A DNA stretch of 26,656 nt from PWXP01 sp964487655 (GTDB taxonomy: Bacteria; Planctomycetota; Planctomycetia; Pirellulales; Thermoguttaceae), in assembly GCA_964487655.1 (NCBI GenBank), contig CAZASB010000025.1, forward strand, positions 1 through 26,656, given 5' to 3'. A program made the translations under genes and the position numbers. Each line of letters starts with the position of its first letter. Position 1 is the stretch's first letter. The notes below the pieces were generated by a model. The model was not told where the DNA came from and did no database searches. It worked only from the letters and a program-made list of their open reading frames with translations. Shown in pieces: positions 6,803 through 15,720 of this stretch.

Positions 6803-9619
6803 TTGGCCGTCCGCATTTACACTCTGGCCAAGGAACTAAACCTTGACAGTAAAGTCCTCGTCGGAATCTGTGACAAGGCGGGGATAACGGGGAAGGGCTC
6901 TGCGCTGGCCAGCCTCTCCGATGATGAAGTGGAGCGGATCAAGGCCGCCATTCGTGGGCCGAAGAAAGACGCGCCGGGGCCCGGAGTGCAGGCGGCAAGT
7001 AGCGAGCCGTCCCGAGCCATCAGCCGCAGCGACTACATCGCGCCGGTCGGCACTGCGGTCGGAAAGGTTCCCGTGTTGCGGAGTCGCTCGGTGAAAAAAA
7101 TGCCCGCGGAGCCGCCGGCCCCCGAGCAGCCCGCTCCGGAACCGTCTGCCGTCCAGGCGCCCGCAGCCGAAACGCCTGTCGCCGAGACATCCGTCCCCGA
7201 GACATCGACGCCCGAGGTATCCGGTCCCGCGACGCCGGTCGTTGATCCTTCGGCCCCAATACCTCCCAAACGAGGGACGATCCTGTCCAAGATTCCCACG
7301 CTGAAGTCTTCAAAGACGTCTAAGTTGCCGAGGACACCGAGAACGCCAAGCAAGCCGGTGCGGTCGATCAAGCTGGCACCGATGCCCGTGTCGAAATCGC
7401 CAAAGGAGCCGAAGTCAAAACGAGATGAGCCGGTGCCGCAGAAGCCAGACATCCGGTTACCCTTGGACGCCATTCGCGCTGGGAAAGCCGGTACAAAGCC
7501 GCTGAAGGAACACCTGCGGAAACACGAGGAAAAGCGGAAGAAGGCGGCCGCGGAGCAGAAGGGCCGTCCCGCCGGTGCCAAGCCGGCCAAATCTGGCGAG
7601 GAAACGGCTACCCCCGCGCGCGATCGGATCCGTCGGCCGGCGCGTCCGGGCGTGCCGAAAGATGAGGCGAACACGACTCTGGGCGGCCGTGAGCAACGGC
7701 AACTGAAACGTAAGAAAACGGCTGGCTCCCGTCACCGAAAGGACGGCTCCGAGGAGGAGAGAGGCAGCGCCACCATGCGGCGACGAACCCGCATTCGGCA
7801 CACCGGCACCAACACGGCGGCGCCGCGGAAGAGCAACGTGATCGTGGAGTTGCCGTGTACGGTCCGCAGCTTCTCCGAAGCGCTCGGTGTCGCCGCCCGG
7901 GACGTCATCCGCCAGTTGATGACGCTGGGCACCCTGGCGAACATCAACGCTGAATTGGAGCCGGAGACCGCCGAACTCCTGGCGACCGACCTGGGCGTCG
8001 AGGTCGATTTCCGGCATGCCGTCGATCTGGAACAGAGCCTGATTTCGCAGCTCGAAGAGACTGACGCCCCCGAAAAGCTGAAACCCCGGCCGCCGATTGT
8101 CACGTTTCTGGGTCACGTGGACCACGGCAAGACATCGCTGTTGGATCGGATTCTCGACATCAACGTGGTTTCGGGTGAGAAGGGTGGAATCACCCAGCAT
8201 ATCCGCGCTTACTGTGTGGAGAAGAAGGGCGGCGCCGTCGCATTCGTCGATACGCCGGGCCACGAAGCATTCACGGAAATGCGGGCGAGAGGAGCGAACG
8301 TAACAGATATTGCGGTGCTAGTCGTCGCCGCGGAAGACGGCGTCATGCCACAAACGGAAGAGGCGATCAGCCACGCTAAGGCCGCCGGCGTACCCATCGT
8401 CGTGGCATTGAATAAAATCGACATTCCCGGCGCGAATCCCCAGCGAGCGTACGAGCAACTTGCCGCAAACGACCTGCTGCCCAGCGAGTGGGGCGGTGAA
8501 ACGGAAGTCATCAAGACCAGCGCCATCACTGGGCAAGGAATCGATGAATTGCTCGAGACACTTCTGACCATGGCCGAGTTGCGCGAGTACCGGGCTAATC
8601 CTGAACGCGCGGCCGTGGGCACGTGCCTCGAAGCCGAATTACACGAAGGGCGCGGCGTTGTCGCTAAACTCCTGATCCAGAACGGCACGATGAACGTCGG
8701 CGATATCGTTGTGTGCGGCGCCACCTACGGCCGCGTGAAGGCCATGTACGACACCCTCATCCCGCGGAAACGCCATGAGCAGGCCGGTCCTTCCTTCCCC
8801 GTCAACGTGACCGGGCTGAACGAGGCGCCCGGCGCTGGTGACCGTTTCTACGTCCTTGATGACATCTCCCAGGCGCGCCACTTGGCCGAGCAGCGGGCAC
8901 ACCAGATGCGCGATCGCGAACTGGCCGGAGTACGCCCACACGTTACGCTGGAAACCCTCTATGAACGCTTGGGCCAACAGGACGACGTGCAAACGCTCAA
9001 CATCATCCTCAGGGCCGACGTTCGCGGATCGATTGAGGCCATTCGCAAGGAACTGACCAAACTGGAACACCCCGAGGTGCAAATCCGGATTCTCCAGGCT
9101 ACGGTCGGCGGCGTGACCGAAGCCGACGTCCACTTGGCTGATGCGTCGGACGCCGTGATCATCGCGTTCAATGTTGTACCCGACGAAGGTGCTCGCCAGT
9201 TGGCCGAGCAGCGCGGGGTTCAAGTTCGTCGATACGATATCATTTACCAGGTGACCGACGACCTCAAGGCCGCGCTCGAAGGCATGTTGAGGCCGGAAAA
9301 ACAAGAGGTCGAGTTGGGCCGAGCACTAGTCAAGCAAGTATTCCAGATCAGCCGCATGGGCTCGGTGGCCGGCTGTCAGGTACTGGCCGGCCTGATCCAG
9401 CGCGACGGGCGAGTTCGCGTAATCCGCGACAGCCGGGTCATCGGCGATTACGTTCTCGACTCGCTCCGCCGCGAGAAGAACGACATCAAGGAGGCCCGTG
9501 CCGGCATGGAATGCGGCATGAAACTGCGTGGTTTCAACGACATCAAGGAAGGTGATATTCTCGAAGTCTATCGAGTCGAAGAAGTCCGCCGTACGCTGGC
9601 TTCCGCGGCGTTAGCCTGA
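6803..9619 (+). CDS. infB: Translation initiation factor IF-2
   Basis: IF-2 is the GTPase that brings initiator tRNA to the 30S subunit and promotes subunit joining. The 938-residue protein begins with an IF2-N domain (VRIYTLAKELNLDSK). A long Pro/Ala/Lys-rich low-complexity linker (~50-330) and a second IF2-N-like domain (CTVRSFSEALGVAARDVI) follow. The G domain has GHVDHGKT (437-444), DTPGH (from Asp483) and NKID (from Asn537). The usual domains II-IV end in MKLRGFNDIKEGDILEVY. The start is TTG at 6803, supported by GGGAGA 6 bases upstream and by homology; no ATG fits. The 204-base gap after nusA contains the mini-ORF described above. Confidence 0.97.
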   Translation: MAVRIYTLAKELNLDSKVLVGICDKAGITGKGSALASLSDDEVERIKAAIRGPKKDAPGPGVQAASSEPSRAISRSDYIAPVGTAVGKVPVLRSRSVKKMPAEPPAPEQPAPEPSAVQAPAAETPVAETSVPETSTPEVSGPATPVVDPSAPIPPKRGTILSKIPTLKSSKTSKLPRTPRTPSKPVRSIKLAPMPVSKSPKEPKSKRDEPVPQKPDIRLPLDAIRAGKAGTKPLKEHLRKHEEKRKKAAAEQKGRPAGAKPAKSGEETATPARDRIRRPARPGVPKDEANTTLGGREQRQLKRKKTAGSRHRKDGSEEERGSATMRRRTRIRHTGTNTAAPRKSNVIVELPCTVRSFSEALGVAARDVIRQLMTLGTLANINAELEPETAELLATDLGVEVDFRHAVDLEQSLISQLEETDAPEKLKPRPPIVTFLGHVDHGKTSLLDRILDINVVSGEKGGITQHIRAYCVEKKGGAVAFVDTPGHEAFTEMRARGANVTDIAVLVVAAEDGVMPQTEEAISHAKAAGVPIVVALNKIDIPGANPQRAYEQLAANDLLPSEWGGETEVIKTSAITGQGIDELLETLLTMAELREYRANPERAAVGTCLEAELHEGRGVVAKLLIQNGTMNVGDIVVCGATYGRVKAMYDTLIPRKRHEQAGPSFPVNVTGLNEAPGAGDRFYVLDDISQARHLAEQRAHQMRDRELAGVRPHVTLETLYERLGQQDDVQTLNIILRADVRGSIEAIRKELTKLEHPEVQIRILQATVGGVTEADVHLADASDAVIIAFNVVPDEGARQLAEQRGVQVRRYDIIYQVTDDLKAALEGMLRPEKQEVELGRALVKQVFQISRMGSVAGCQVLAGLIQRDGRVRVIRDSRVIGDYVLDSLRREKNDIKEARAGMECGMKLRGFNDIKEGDILEVYRVEEVRRTLASAALA

Positions 9620-9664
9620 TGAGGTCGATCCCCTTTACCCTAACCTTTTCTGGACAAATGCACC

Positions 9665-10114
9665 ATGGTGTCTCGACGCGCACAGAAGGCTGCTGAAGCG
9701 ATCCGAGGGGTCGTTGGCACGTCAATCCTTCAAGAGATCAAGGATCCGCGCGTCGAGCACGTGACGGTAACCTACGTCGAGGTTTCCGACGACCTGCGAC
9801 ACGCCAAGGTCCATGTTTCTATCATGGGCGACGACACCCAGCAGCGGCTCTGCCTGCGTGGATTGCAGTCGGCCGCCGGATTCCTTCAATCGCGCATCGC
9901 CGAGCGCATCGACATGCGTTATACGCCGCGAATTACGTTCCTGCTCGACCAGGGGGTGAAACGATCCATTGAAATCGCGTCGATCCTTCGCGACGTGCTC
10001 CCGCCCGACGACGAGGATGAGATCGAGGAACTCGACGAATCCGAGGACGACGCCACTGAACTCGACGAATCCGACCATGGCGGCGGCGGTCCGGTTCCGC
10101 CGGCCAATCAATAG
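9665..10114 (+). CDS. rbfA: 30S ribosome-binding factor RbfA
   Basis: RbfA assists late maturation of the 30S subunit and cold adaptation by binding near helix 1 of 16S rRNA. The 149-residue protein has the family KH-like fold, with RRAQKAAEAIRGVVGTSILQ at the N-terminus, IKDPRVEHVTVTYVEVSDDL and TPRITFLLDQGVKRSIEIASIL. A C-terminal acidic extension (~118-149) holds two ELDESxD repeats absent from short RbfA proteins. It lies 45 bases after infB, in the standard infB-rbfA order. The Shine-Dalgarno is weak, so translation may be coupled to the upstream gene. Confidence 0.95.
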   Translation: MVSRRAQKAAEAIRGVVGTSILQEIKDPRVEHVTVTYVEVSDDLRHAKVHVSIMGDDTQQRLCLRGLQSAAGFLQSRIAERIDMRYTPRITFLLDQGVKRSIEIASILRDVLPPDDEDEIEELDESEDDATELDESDHGGGGPVPPANQ

Positions 10115-10141
10115 ACCATTCCACCGTAAGGGCCCGACGCA

Positions 10142-11044
10142 ATGGCATCCGAGAGCCGTACGACCCAGTTCGTCCATCTGCACAAAATACTCAAGAAGCA
10201 CTACAAACCGGTTTTCGCGGATTCCCAACGTTCCGTCCTGGAGCATTTATTGTTCGCGTGCGTGTTGGAAGACGCCCACTACGAACCGGCCGAAGAGAGC
10301 TTCGCCGGCTTGGTGCATACTTTTTTTGACTGGAACGAGGTGCGCGTCACCTCCATCGCTGAATTGGCCGAAGTGATGGCCAGCCTGCCCAATCCTCGCC
10401 GCGCGGCCAACCGAGTCAAACGGGTCCTGCACAGTCTTTTTGAAGACAACTTCACCTTCGACCTGGAAGGGTTGCGCAAGCAGAACTTGGGACCGACCAT
10501 CCAGTGGCTCGACAAGCTCGAAGGCACGGACCATTTTGTTGTTGCATACGTTGTCCAAGCAGCCCTGGGAGGGCACGCCATTCCAGTCGATTCCGGAACT
10601 CTGCGCGCCCTGCAAGTGGTGGACCTCGCCACCAACGAGGATGTTGTGACAGGTGTTGTTTCCGGGCTAGAACGCGCGATTCCAAAGGCGAAAGGGATGG
10701 AATTCAGCGCTCTGCTGCACCAGTTCGGCGTCGATTTCGCGGCCAACCCCTACTCCCCAAAAACGCGCGCCATCCTGCTCGAAATCAACCCGGAATGCGA
10801 AAGCCGGTTCCCGAAACGTCGCGATGCGAGGAAGGCCCAGGCGGCGGCACGGAAGGCGGCGGCCAAGGCCAAGGCTGACGAAGCGGCCGCGAATTCGGCA
10901 ACCGGCGACGACGCGGCAAAGCCCGATGGCAATATGGCGAGGAAGAAACCGGCGGCCGCGAGCAGGAAAAAAGATTTGAAGCAAGGCGATGCGGCAAAGA
11001 GCAAACCGACAACCGAAAAGCTCTCTAAACAGAAGCCGCGGTAA
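10142..11044 (+). CDS. Degenerate endonuclease III-like (HhH-GPD) protein with Lys/Ala-rich tail
   Basis: A 300-residue protein placed 27 bases after rbfA. Residues ~15-220 follow the helical pattern of endonuclease III-type DNA glycosylases. LEGTDHFVVAYVV (126-138) lies where the helix-hairpin-helix LPGVGRKTANVV is expected, and PVDSGTLRA (149-157) lies where PVDTHVxRV is expected. The catalytic Asp is kept (Asp150). The residue 18 positions before it, where E. coli Nth has Lys120, is Phe132. The four C-terminal cysteines of the 4Fe-4S cluster are absent. Residues ~225-300 are a basic Lys/Ala-rich, histone-H1-like tail that could bind DNA or RNA. It is probably a non-catalytic nucleic-acid-binding protein, possibly linked to ribosome assembly by location. 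The assignment is by motif alignment only. Confidence 0.75.
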   Translation: MASESRTTQFVHLHKILKKHYKPVFADSQRSVLEHLLFACVLEDAHYEPAEESFAGLVHTFFDWNEVRVTSIAELAEVMASLPNPRRAANRVKRVLHSLFEDNFTFDLEGLRKQNLGPTIQWLDKLEGTDHFVVAYVVQAALGGHAIPVDSGTLRALQVVDLATNEDVVTGVVSGLERAIPKAKGMEFSALLHQFGVDFAANPYSPKTRAILLEINPECESRFPKRRDARKAQAAARKAAAKAKADEAAANSATGDDAAKPDGNMARKKPAAASRKKDLKQGDAAKSKPTTEKLSKQKPR

Positions 11045-11080
11045 GTCCAACGCAAAAGAAGCCGCACAAACCGGCGGCCG

Positions 11081-11111
11081 GTTGACTCGATGACAAGTTG
11101 ATACGATGACA
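11081..11111 (+). repeat. Short imperfect direct repeat upstream of the TPR gene
   Basis: GTTGACTCGATGACA (11081-11095) and GTTGATACGATGACA (11097-11111) match at 13 of 15 positions and sit immediately before the ribosome-binding site of the TPR gene. The first copy contains TTGACT, a -35-like hexamer, but no good -10 follows it at the proper distance. It may be a tandem regulatory site or chance. Confidence 0.35.
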
Positions 11112-11124
11112 GGGAGCGTGTGCC

Positions 11125-13347
11125 GTGTTCTTTGGTTCCTTGGAACGGCTTTGCGGGCCGGCTGGTGTCGCGTGGATGTGCGTGATCGCGGGCTGCCTCG
11201 TCGCCTGGCCATTCAATTCACTGATGGCCGATCCCACGATGGCGCAACCGGGCACCACGGAGTTTCAGCCGCCGCTTGAACCCTTCGTCCCAGCGGAACC
11301 TCGTCCCGCGGCCGAACAGCGACGACTCGAAGCCCTCGCGCTGTTCGCCACCGCGCGTTCCGCCCAACAGGAGGAGGAACTCGAATCGGCATTGCGGCTG
11401 TATCAACGTGCGCTGCGCCGCGACCCCAAGTCGGCGACGATCGCCCGGGCAATCGTCCCCTTGGCGTTCCGGCTCAAACGCCCCGCCGTGGCCGTTCGTT
11501 ACGCGTTGCGCGCGGCAGAGTTGGAAAAGGCCGATCCCCTACTCTTGCGACGGTTGGGTGTGTATCTGATCGAGCAGGGTGATTGGGAACAGGCCGTCCG
11601 GCTGTTCGAACGAGCCCTCGATACTCGCGACTCGCAACAGGAAACGGCGGCTGACATCCTCCTGCGCATGGAGTTGGGGCGACTGTACCACCTGATTGAT
11701 CGCCACGACATGGCCGCCGATCATTTCTCCAAAGTGCTGCAAGCCCTGGCCAGTCCGAAGGACTTCGCCCTCGACGCCGAGACGACCAAGATCCTGCTAG
11801 GCGATCCGGCCTCCACGTATGGCCTAATTGCCGATTGCTTCCTGCTGGCGGACCGCTCCAAGGAGGCCATGACTGCGTATGGGGAAGCCGACAAGGCGAG
11901 TCCACGGCCGGGCAGCCTTCAGATGAACCGTGCTCGCGTGCTCTTGCACGACGGCCAGCCGGAGAAGGCGCTCGAGGCGCTCAAGGCGGCCTTTGAGCAC
12001 GACTTGAGCGGCGACGATGCAACGCCCTTCCTCACCTTGATCGTTGCCTTGGAACGTCTGGAGCGAACGGACGACATCCTCCCCCGCCTCGAATCGCTGC
12101 TCGAACAGTACACAAGCCACCCCGCCTTGCGCCAAGTCCTGGCGGAGCGATACCGGGACGCCGGAGAGCTTGACAAAGCCGCGGCGCATTACGAGAAGCT
12201 GCTCGAACAGTCACCCACGCTTGCAGGCTTTCGCGGATTGGCCGAAGTGTACCGACGCGACGGCAAGCTGGAGCCGCTATTCCGTGTGCTTGGCCAGTTG
12301 GCTGACAAGATCGGCTCGCTCGACGCACTCGGTCCGGAAGGTAAGCTCATCGCCGACGACAAGGCGTTGCTCGGTAAGCTCATCGACATTGCTCGCAAAC
12401 AAAAGCAGACGCCCAAGACCGACTTAGTGCACGGGGCGGCCCTGGCCATCGCAATTCTGGCCTTGGAGGGACGGCAATTCGACGCCGCTGGCGAGTTCTT
12501 TGAAATCGCCGTGGCGTCCCGCTCCGAACGTGCCGCCGAACTGCTCATCCTCTGGGGGATGGGCCTTGCGCTGAGCGATGAGCCCGGTCGGGCGGTCGAT
12601 GTCTTTCGCCGTGCCATCAAGCGGAACGAGCACCCTCGAATCAACCCACTGTTCCACTTCTACCTGGCTGGCGTCCTGGAGCTTGATGGGCGAACCGACC
12701 AGGCCCTGGCAGCGGCGCGAAAGGCCGTGGAATTGGAACCCGACTCACCCCGATTTCACGGACGCATCGGCTGGGTGTTGCATCACGCCGGTCGGCACAA
12801 GGAGGCAATCGCCGCCTACCGGCGTACGATCGAGCGATTCGACGGCGACTACGGCTCGCCCGATACTCGCGACGCGATTCGCCAGGCGCGCCTCGTTCTG
12901 TCGAGCCTTTATGTGCTGGAAGGCGACTTGGCCCAGGCGGAGCCCTGGCTCGAGGAAATCTTGGACGAGTTCCCCGGCGACCCCGGCGCGATGAACGACC
13001 TGGGCTACCTGTGGGCCGAACAGGACAAGAATCTAGACCTTGCGCTGGAAATGGTTGAGCAGGCGGTCGCCGAACAACCCGAAAACGCCGCGTTCCGCGA
13101 TAGCCTCGGCTGGGTTTACTATCGCCTTGATCGCCATGAAGAGGCCGTTGCCGAACTGGAAAAGGCCGCCAGCCTGGACGAAGAGCCGGACCCGACGATT
13201 CTCGATCACTTGGGCGATGCCTACTTGAAAGCGAACCGAATAGAGGATGCCAGGAAGACTTGGCAACGCGCGGTCGAGGCGTTCCGCGAAGCCGACGAGT
13301 CAGAGAAGGCAAACGCCATGGAAAACAAGTTATCCCCCCAAAAATAA
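11125..13347 (+). CDS. Secreted tetratricopeptide-repeat protein
   Basis: A 740-residue TPR solenoid. It starts at a GTG with AGGGAG 8 bases upstream. The first ~35 residues form a signal or anchor sequence (VAWMCVIAGCLVAWPFNSLMA). The rest is nearly all 34-residue TPR-like units; examples are LESALRLYQRALRRDPKSA, WEQAVRLFERALDTRD, HKEAIAAYRRTIERF and RHEEAVAELEKAASLDEEPD, the last followed by LDHLGDAYLKANRIEDARKT. TPR proteins scaffold protein complexes, and this one is predicted to act outside the cytoplasmic membrane. The partner cannot be told from the sequence. It lies between the endonuclease III-like gene and yebC, 11 bases before the latter, so the two are likely co-transcribed. Confidence 0.9.
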   Translation: MFFGSLERLCGPAGVAWMCVIAGCLVAWPFNSLMADPTMAQPGTTEFQPPLEPFVPAEPRPAAEQRRLEALALFATARSAQQEEELESALRLYQRALRRDPKSATIARAIVPLAFRLKRPAVAVRYALRAAELEKADPLLLRRLGVYLIEQGDWEQAVRLFERALDTRDSQQETAADILLRMELGRLYHLIDRHDMAADHFSKVLQALASPKDFALDAETTKILLGDPASTYGLIADCFLLADRSKEAMTAYGEADKASPRPGSLQMNRARVLLHDGQPEKALEALKAAFEHDLSGDDATPFLTLIVALERLERTDDILPRLESLLEQYTSHPALRQVLAERYRDAGELDKAAAHYEKLLEQSPTLAGFRGLAEVYRRDGKLEPLFRVLGQLADKIGSLDALGPEGKLIADDKALLGKLIDIARKQKQTPKTDLVHGAALAIAILALEGRQFDAAGEFFEIAVASRSERAAELLILWGMGLALSDEPGRAVDVFRRAIKRNEHPRINPLFHFYLAGVLELDGRTDQALAAARKAVELEPDSPRFHGRIGWVLHHAGRHKEAIAAYRRTIERFDGDYGSPDTRDAIRQARLVLSSLYVLEGDLAQAEPWLEEILDEFPGDPGAMNDLGYLWAEQDKNLDLALEMVEQAVAEQPENAAFRDSLGWVYYRLDRHEEAVAELEKAASLDEEPDPTILDHLGDAYLKANRIEDARKTWQRAVEAFREADESEKANAMENKLSPQK

Positions 13348-13358
13348 ACGAGGTTCTT

Positions 13359-14111
13359 ATGGCGGGTCATTCCCACTGGGCCGGCATCAAGCACAAGAAA
13401 GCGATGGTCGATGCCAAGCGCGGCAAGATGTGGAGCAAATTGTCCAAGGCCATCATTGTGGCCGCGAAGATGGGCGGCGGCGATCCGGACGCCAACCTTC
13501 GCCTCCGGTACGCCATCGACGATGCAAAGGCCGTCAGCATGCCCAAAGACAATATCGAGCGAGCTATCAAAAAGGGTGCTGGCGAACTCGATTCGGACAT
13601 GATCGAAGAGGTGGTGTACGAGGGCTACGGCGCTGGAGGCGTGGCCGTGCTGTGCGAAATCTACACCGACAACCGTAATCGGACCGCGCCGGAAATCCGG
13701 AAAATCTTTGAGATGTCCGACGGCAAACTGGGCAGCACCGGCTGTGTGGCCTGGATGTTTGACCTGAAGGGCCTGTTCCTCGTTCCGGCCGATCAGACCG
13801 ACGAAGACACGCTGATAGAACTGGCGCTCGAAGCCGGTGCCGAGGACGTGCGCCGCGACGGCGACAGTTTCGAAATCACGTGCGATCCTTCCACATACGA
13901 GGCCGTCGCCGCAACGTTGAAACAGGCGGAAATCGAACCCGAAGCGAGCCAGTTGGCCAAGGTTCCCCAGACCACCGTCGACCTCGACGCCGACACGGCC
14001 CGCAAGGCCCTGAAACTGATGGAACGACTCGACGACCATGACGACGTTCAGAGCGTCTCTGCCAACTTCAATATTCCCGACGAGGTCATGGCGGAAATCG
14101 GCGAAGTCTGA
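13359..14111 (+). CDS. yebC: YebC/PmpR family transcription/translation regulator
   Basis: A 250-residue member of the YebC/PmpR/TACO1 family, whose members act as DNA-binding regulators or help ribosomes through proline stretches. The conserved start MAGHSHWAGIKHKKAMVDAK fixes the ATG at 13359 (GAGG 6 bases upstream); the frame is open further upstream but that part overlaps the TPR gene. Family segments include MPKDNIERAIKKG, YEGYGAGGVAVLCEIYTDN, FEMSDGKLGSTGCVAWMF and the C-terminal LDDHDDVQSVSANF. The length is normal and no key segment is missing. Confidence 0.96.
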   Translation: MAGHSHWAGIKHKKAMVDAKRGKMWSKLSKAIIVAAKMGGGDPDANLRLRYAIDDAKAVSMPKDNIERAIKKGAGELDSDMIEEVVYEGYGAGGVAVLCEIYTDNRNRTAPEIRKIFEMSDGKLGSTGCVAWMFDLKGLFLVPADQTDEDTLIELALEAGAEDVRRDGDSFEITCDPSTYEAVAATLKQAEIEPEASQLAKVPQTTVDLDADTARKALKLMERLDDHDDVQSVSANFNIPDEVMAEIGEV

Positions 14112-14202
14112 GCGCGAAGCAGTGGTCCGATGGATTACACGTCCTCGAGCGAAAACAACAGGAGAAGGGCGTGCGTTGAAGAATCGAGTTGACGATGATG
14201 GC

Positions 14203-14266
14203 GACGATTACGGATTACGCGGATGGTGCTTTCCAATCGCCCACCCTAATCGTTTCCGTAATCGTC
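14203..14266. terminator. Long structured hairpin between convergent genes
   Basis: GACGATTACGGA (14203-14214) pairs perfectly with TCCGTAATCGTC (14255-14266). Inside the 40-base loop, GGATGG and CCACCC can pair as a second short stem (5 of 6 plus a wobble pair). It lies between the convergent ends of yebC and the permease gene, where a bidirectional terminator would be expected. No T-tract follows on either strand. Confidence 0.5.
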
Positions 14267-14281
14267 AATCAAGCTTAGCCG

Positions 14282-15700
14282 TTAATGGGGCATGTAGGGG
14301 GCCATGAGGGTCAGCATCCCCCAGGCGATCAGGCAGGCGACCAGAGCCGAGGCAGCTCCAATCTTGAACCATTCAATAAATTTGATGCTCACATGAGACT
14401 GTTTTTCAAGCATGCCCAGAGCGACAATATTGGCGGTGCTACCAATCAGCGTGATGTTGCCGCCGAAGCAGGCACCAAAGAGCAGGGCCCACCACAGCGG
14501 CATCGCGTGCATTGTCTCGCCCAGCGAGGTAATGACCGGAGAAAAGGCGGCCACAAAGACGACATTGTCGACAAACGCTGAACCAATCGCAGTGGTTGCC
14601 ATAATCGAAGGAATGAGAATTGTGGGTTTGTCGCCGCAGACCTTGATAAAGTTATCAGCAATAATGGTGGTCACGCCCGTATACTTCAAGGTTCCGGCAA
14701 TGGCGAAGAGCAGCATAAAGAAAAGTAGCGTCCACCAGTCCACCTCACGTTCAACATAATGACGGGCACGGTTGCGTTTGACAATCATGATCAAGCCAGC
14801 ACAGGCGAGCGGAGCAACCAGTAAAATGCTGTTTTTGTCCAAGCCCAGCCCCTCCTCAAGTGCATGGTGAGAGGCAATAAAAACAAGTGTGAGCAGCAGC
14901 AGCGCCAGTCCGCGCTTATAAGGAACATCCACTTTAGGAACCAGACTCAGCTTGCGTTCAAGGCGATCCCTCAGCCGTTCATCAAAGAGCGTGAGTTCTT
15001 TTCTGAACCAAAACATGGTGATGAAAATACATGAGGCCAGTGAAGCCAGCATAATGGGGAAGGCCCAGCGGATAAAATCACCAAAGGTTAAACCAGCCTG
15101 CGTGCCGATGAAGATGCCGACCGGATTACCCATCATAGTGCCAGCGCTGCCGATATTGGTGCATAGCACACAGATGATGATATACGGTGCGGGATTAAGT
15201 TTAAGCCTGTCACAGACTTGGAATATCAATGTGGAGATAAAGATGATCGAGGTCACCTCGTCCACAGCACAGGCCAGCAAGGCGGAGGCAATGGCAGTTG
15301 CCACAATAAATTTTTTGCCTGTCATGTTGGGGATGGATAGCAATGATTGAATGACCCAGGTGAAAAAGCCAAGATCACGCAGTGCTCCCACTACAATCAT
15401 CATACCTACTAGAAAGAGAATCACCGGCAGTGCCGCAGCCTCAACAAAATGCGGAATGTCCAGCGATTTCGTAAAGATTAATACCCCTATTCCTAAAAAA
15501 GCAATTGCGAGACGGAACGACCAGAAGAGCAGTGTTCCTATAATAATAGCTAAAAATACGCCAGTCGCGGTTGATTGCTGAAGAGTTAGACCAACCAGTT
15601 TCATGCTGAATCCAACACCACCACTGATCGCCAGTAAAATCAGTAAGCGAATGGCTAACTGTTTTTCTGTTAGAACTTCACTATTGTCATCTTGATGCAT
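14282..15700 (-). CDS. NhaD/ArsB-type (SLC13-like) ion permease
   Basis: A 472-residue integral membrane protein with about 11-12 hydrophobic segments, of the ion transporter superfamily that includes NhaD Na+/H+ antiporters, ArsB and SLC13 carriers. Signature re-entrant segments are present in both halves: TNIGSAGTMMGNPVGIFIG in the first, and SAFVDNVVFVAAFSPVI with GGNITLIGSTANIVALGML in the second. The acidic pair in ACAVDEVTSIIF is typical. The substrate is not certain: Na+/H+ exchange is likely, with a carboxylate, sulfate or arsenite as alternatives. The gene lies 20 bases after the EIIA-CBS gene, so they form an operon. Its composition is clearly more AT-rich than the surrounding core genes, suggesting transfer. 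No clear Shine-Dalgarno is seen at the ATG. Confidence 0.92.
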   Translation of the reverse strand: MHQDDNSEVLTEKQLAIRLLILLAISGGVGFSMKLVGLTLQQSTATGVFLAIIIGTLLFWSFRLAIAFLGIGVLIFTKSLDIPHFVEAAALPVILFLVGMMIVVGALRDLGFFTWVIQSLLSIPNMTGKKFIVATAIASALLACAVDEVTSIIFISTLIFQVCDRLKLNPAPYIIICVLCTNIGSAGTMMGNPVGIFIGTQAGLTFGDFIRWAFPIMLASLASCIFITMFWFRKELTLFDERLRDRLERKLSLVPKVDVPYKRGLALLLLTLVFIASHHALEEGLGLDKNSILLVAPLACAGLIMIVKRNRARHYVEREVDWWTLLFFMLLFAIAGTLKYTGVTTIIADNFIKVCGDKPTILIPSIMATTAIGSAFVDNVVFVAAFSPVITSLGETMHAMPLWWALLFGACFGGNITLIGSTANIVALGMLEKQSHVSIKFIEWFKIGAASALVACLIAWGMLTLMAPYMPH

Positions 15701-15720
15701 AATGTTTTACTTTTTTGAAA

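Noticed and set aside
7457..8263. 268-codon minus-strand ORF
   Set aside because: It is antisense to infB and has no recognisable domain.
13260..13358. N-terminal extension of yebC
   Set aside because: The in-frame extension overlaps the end of the TPR gene, and the family N-terminus MAGHSHWAGIKHKKA starts exactly at the ATG with a ribosome-binding site.
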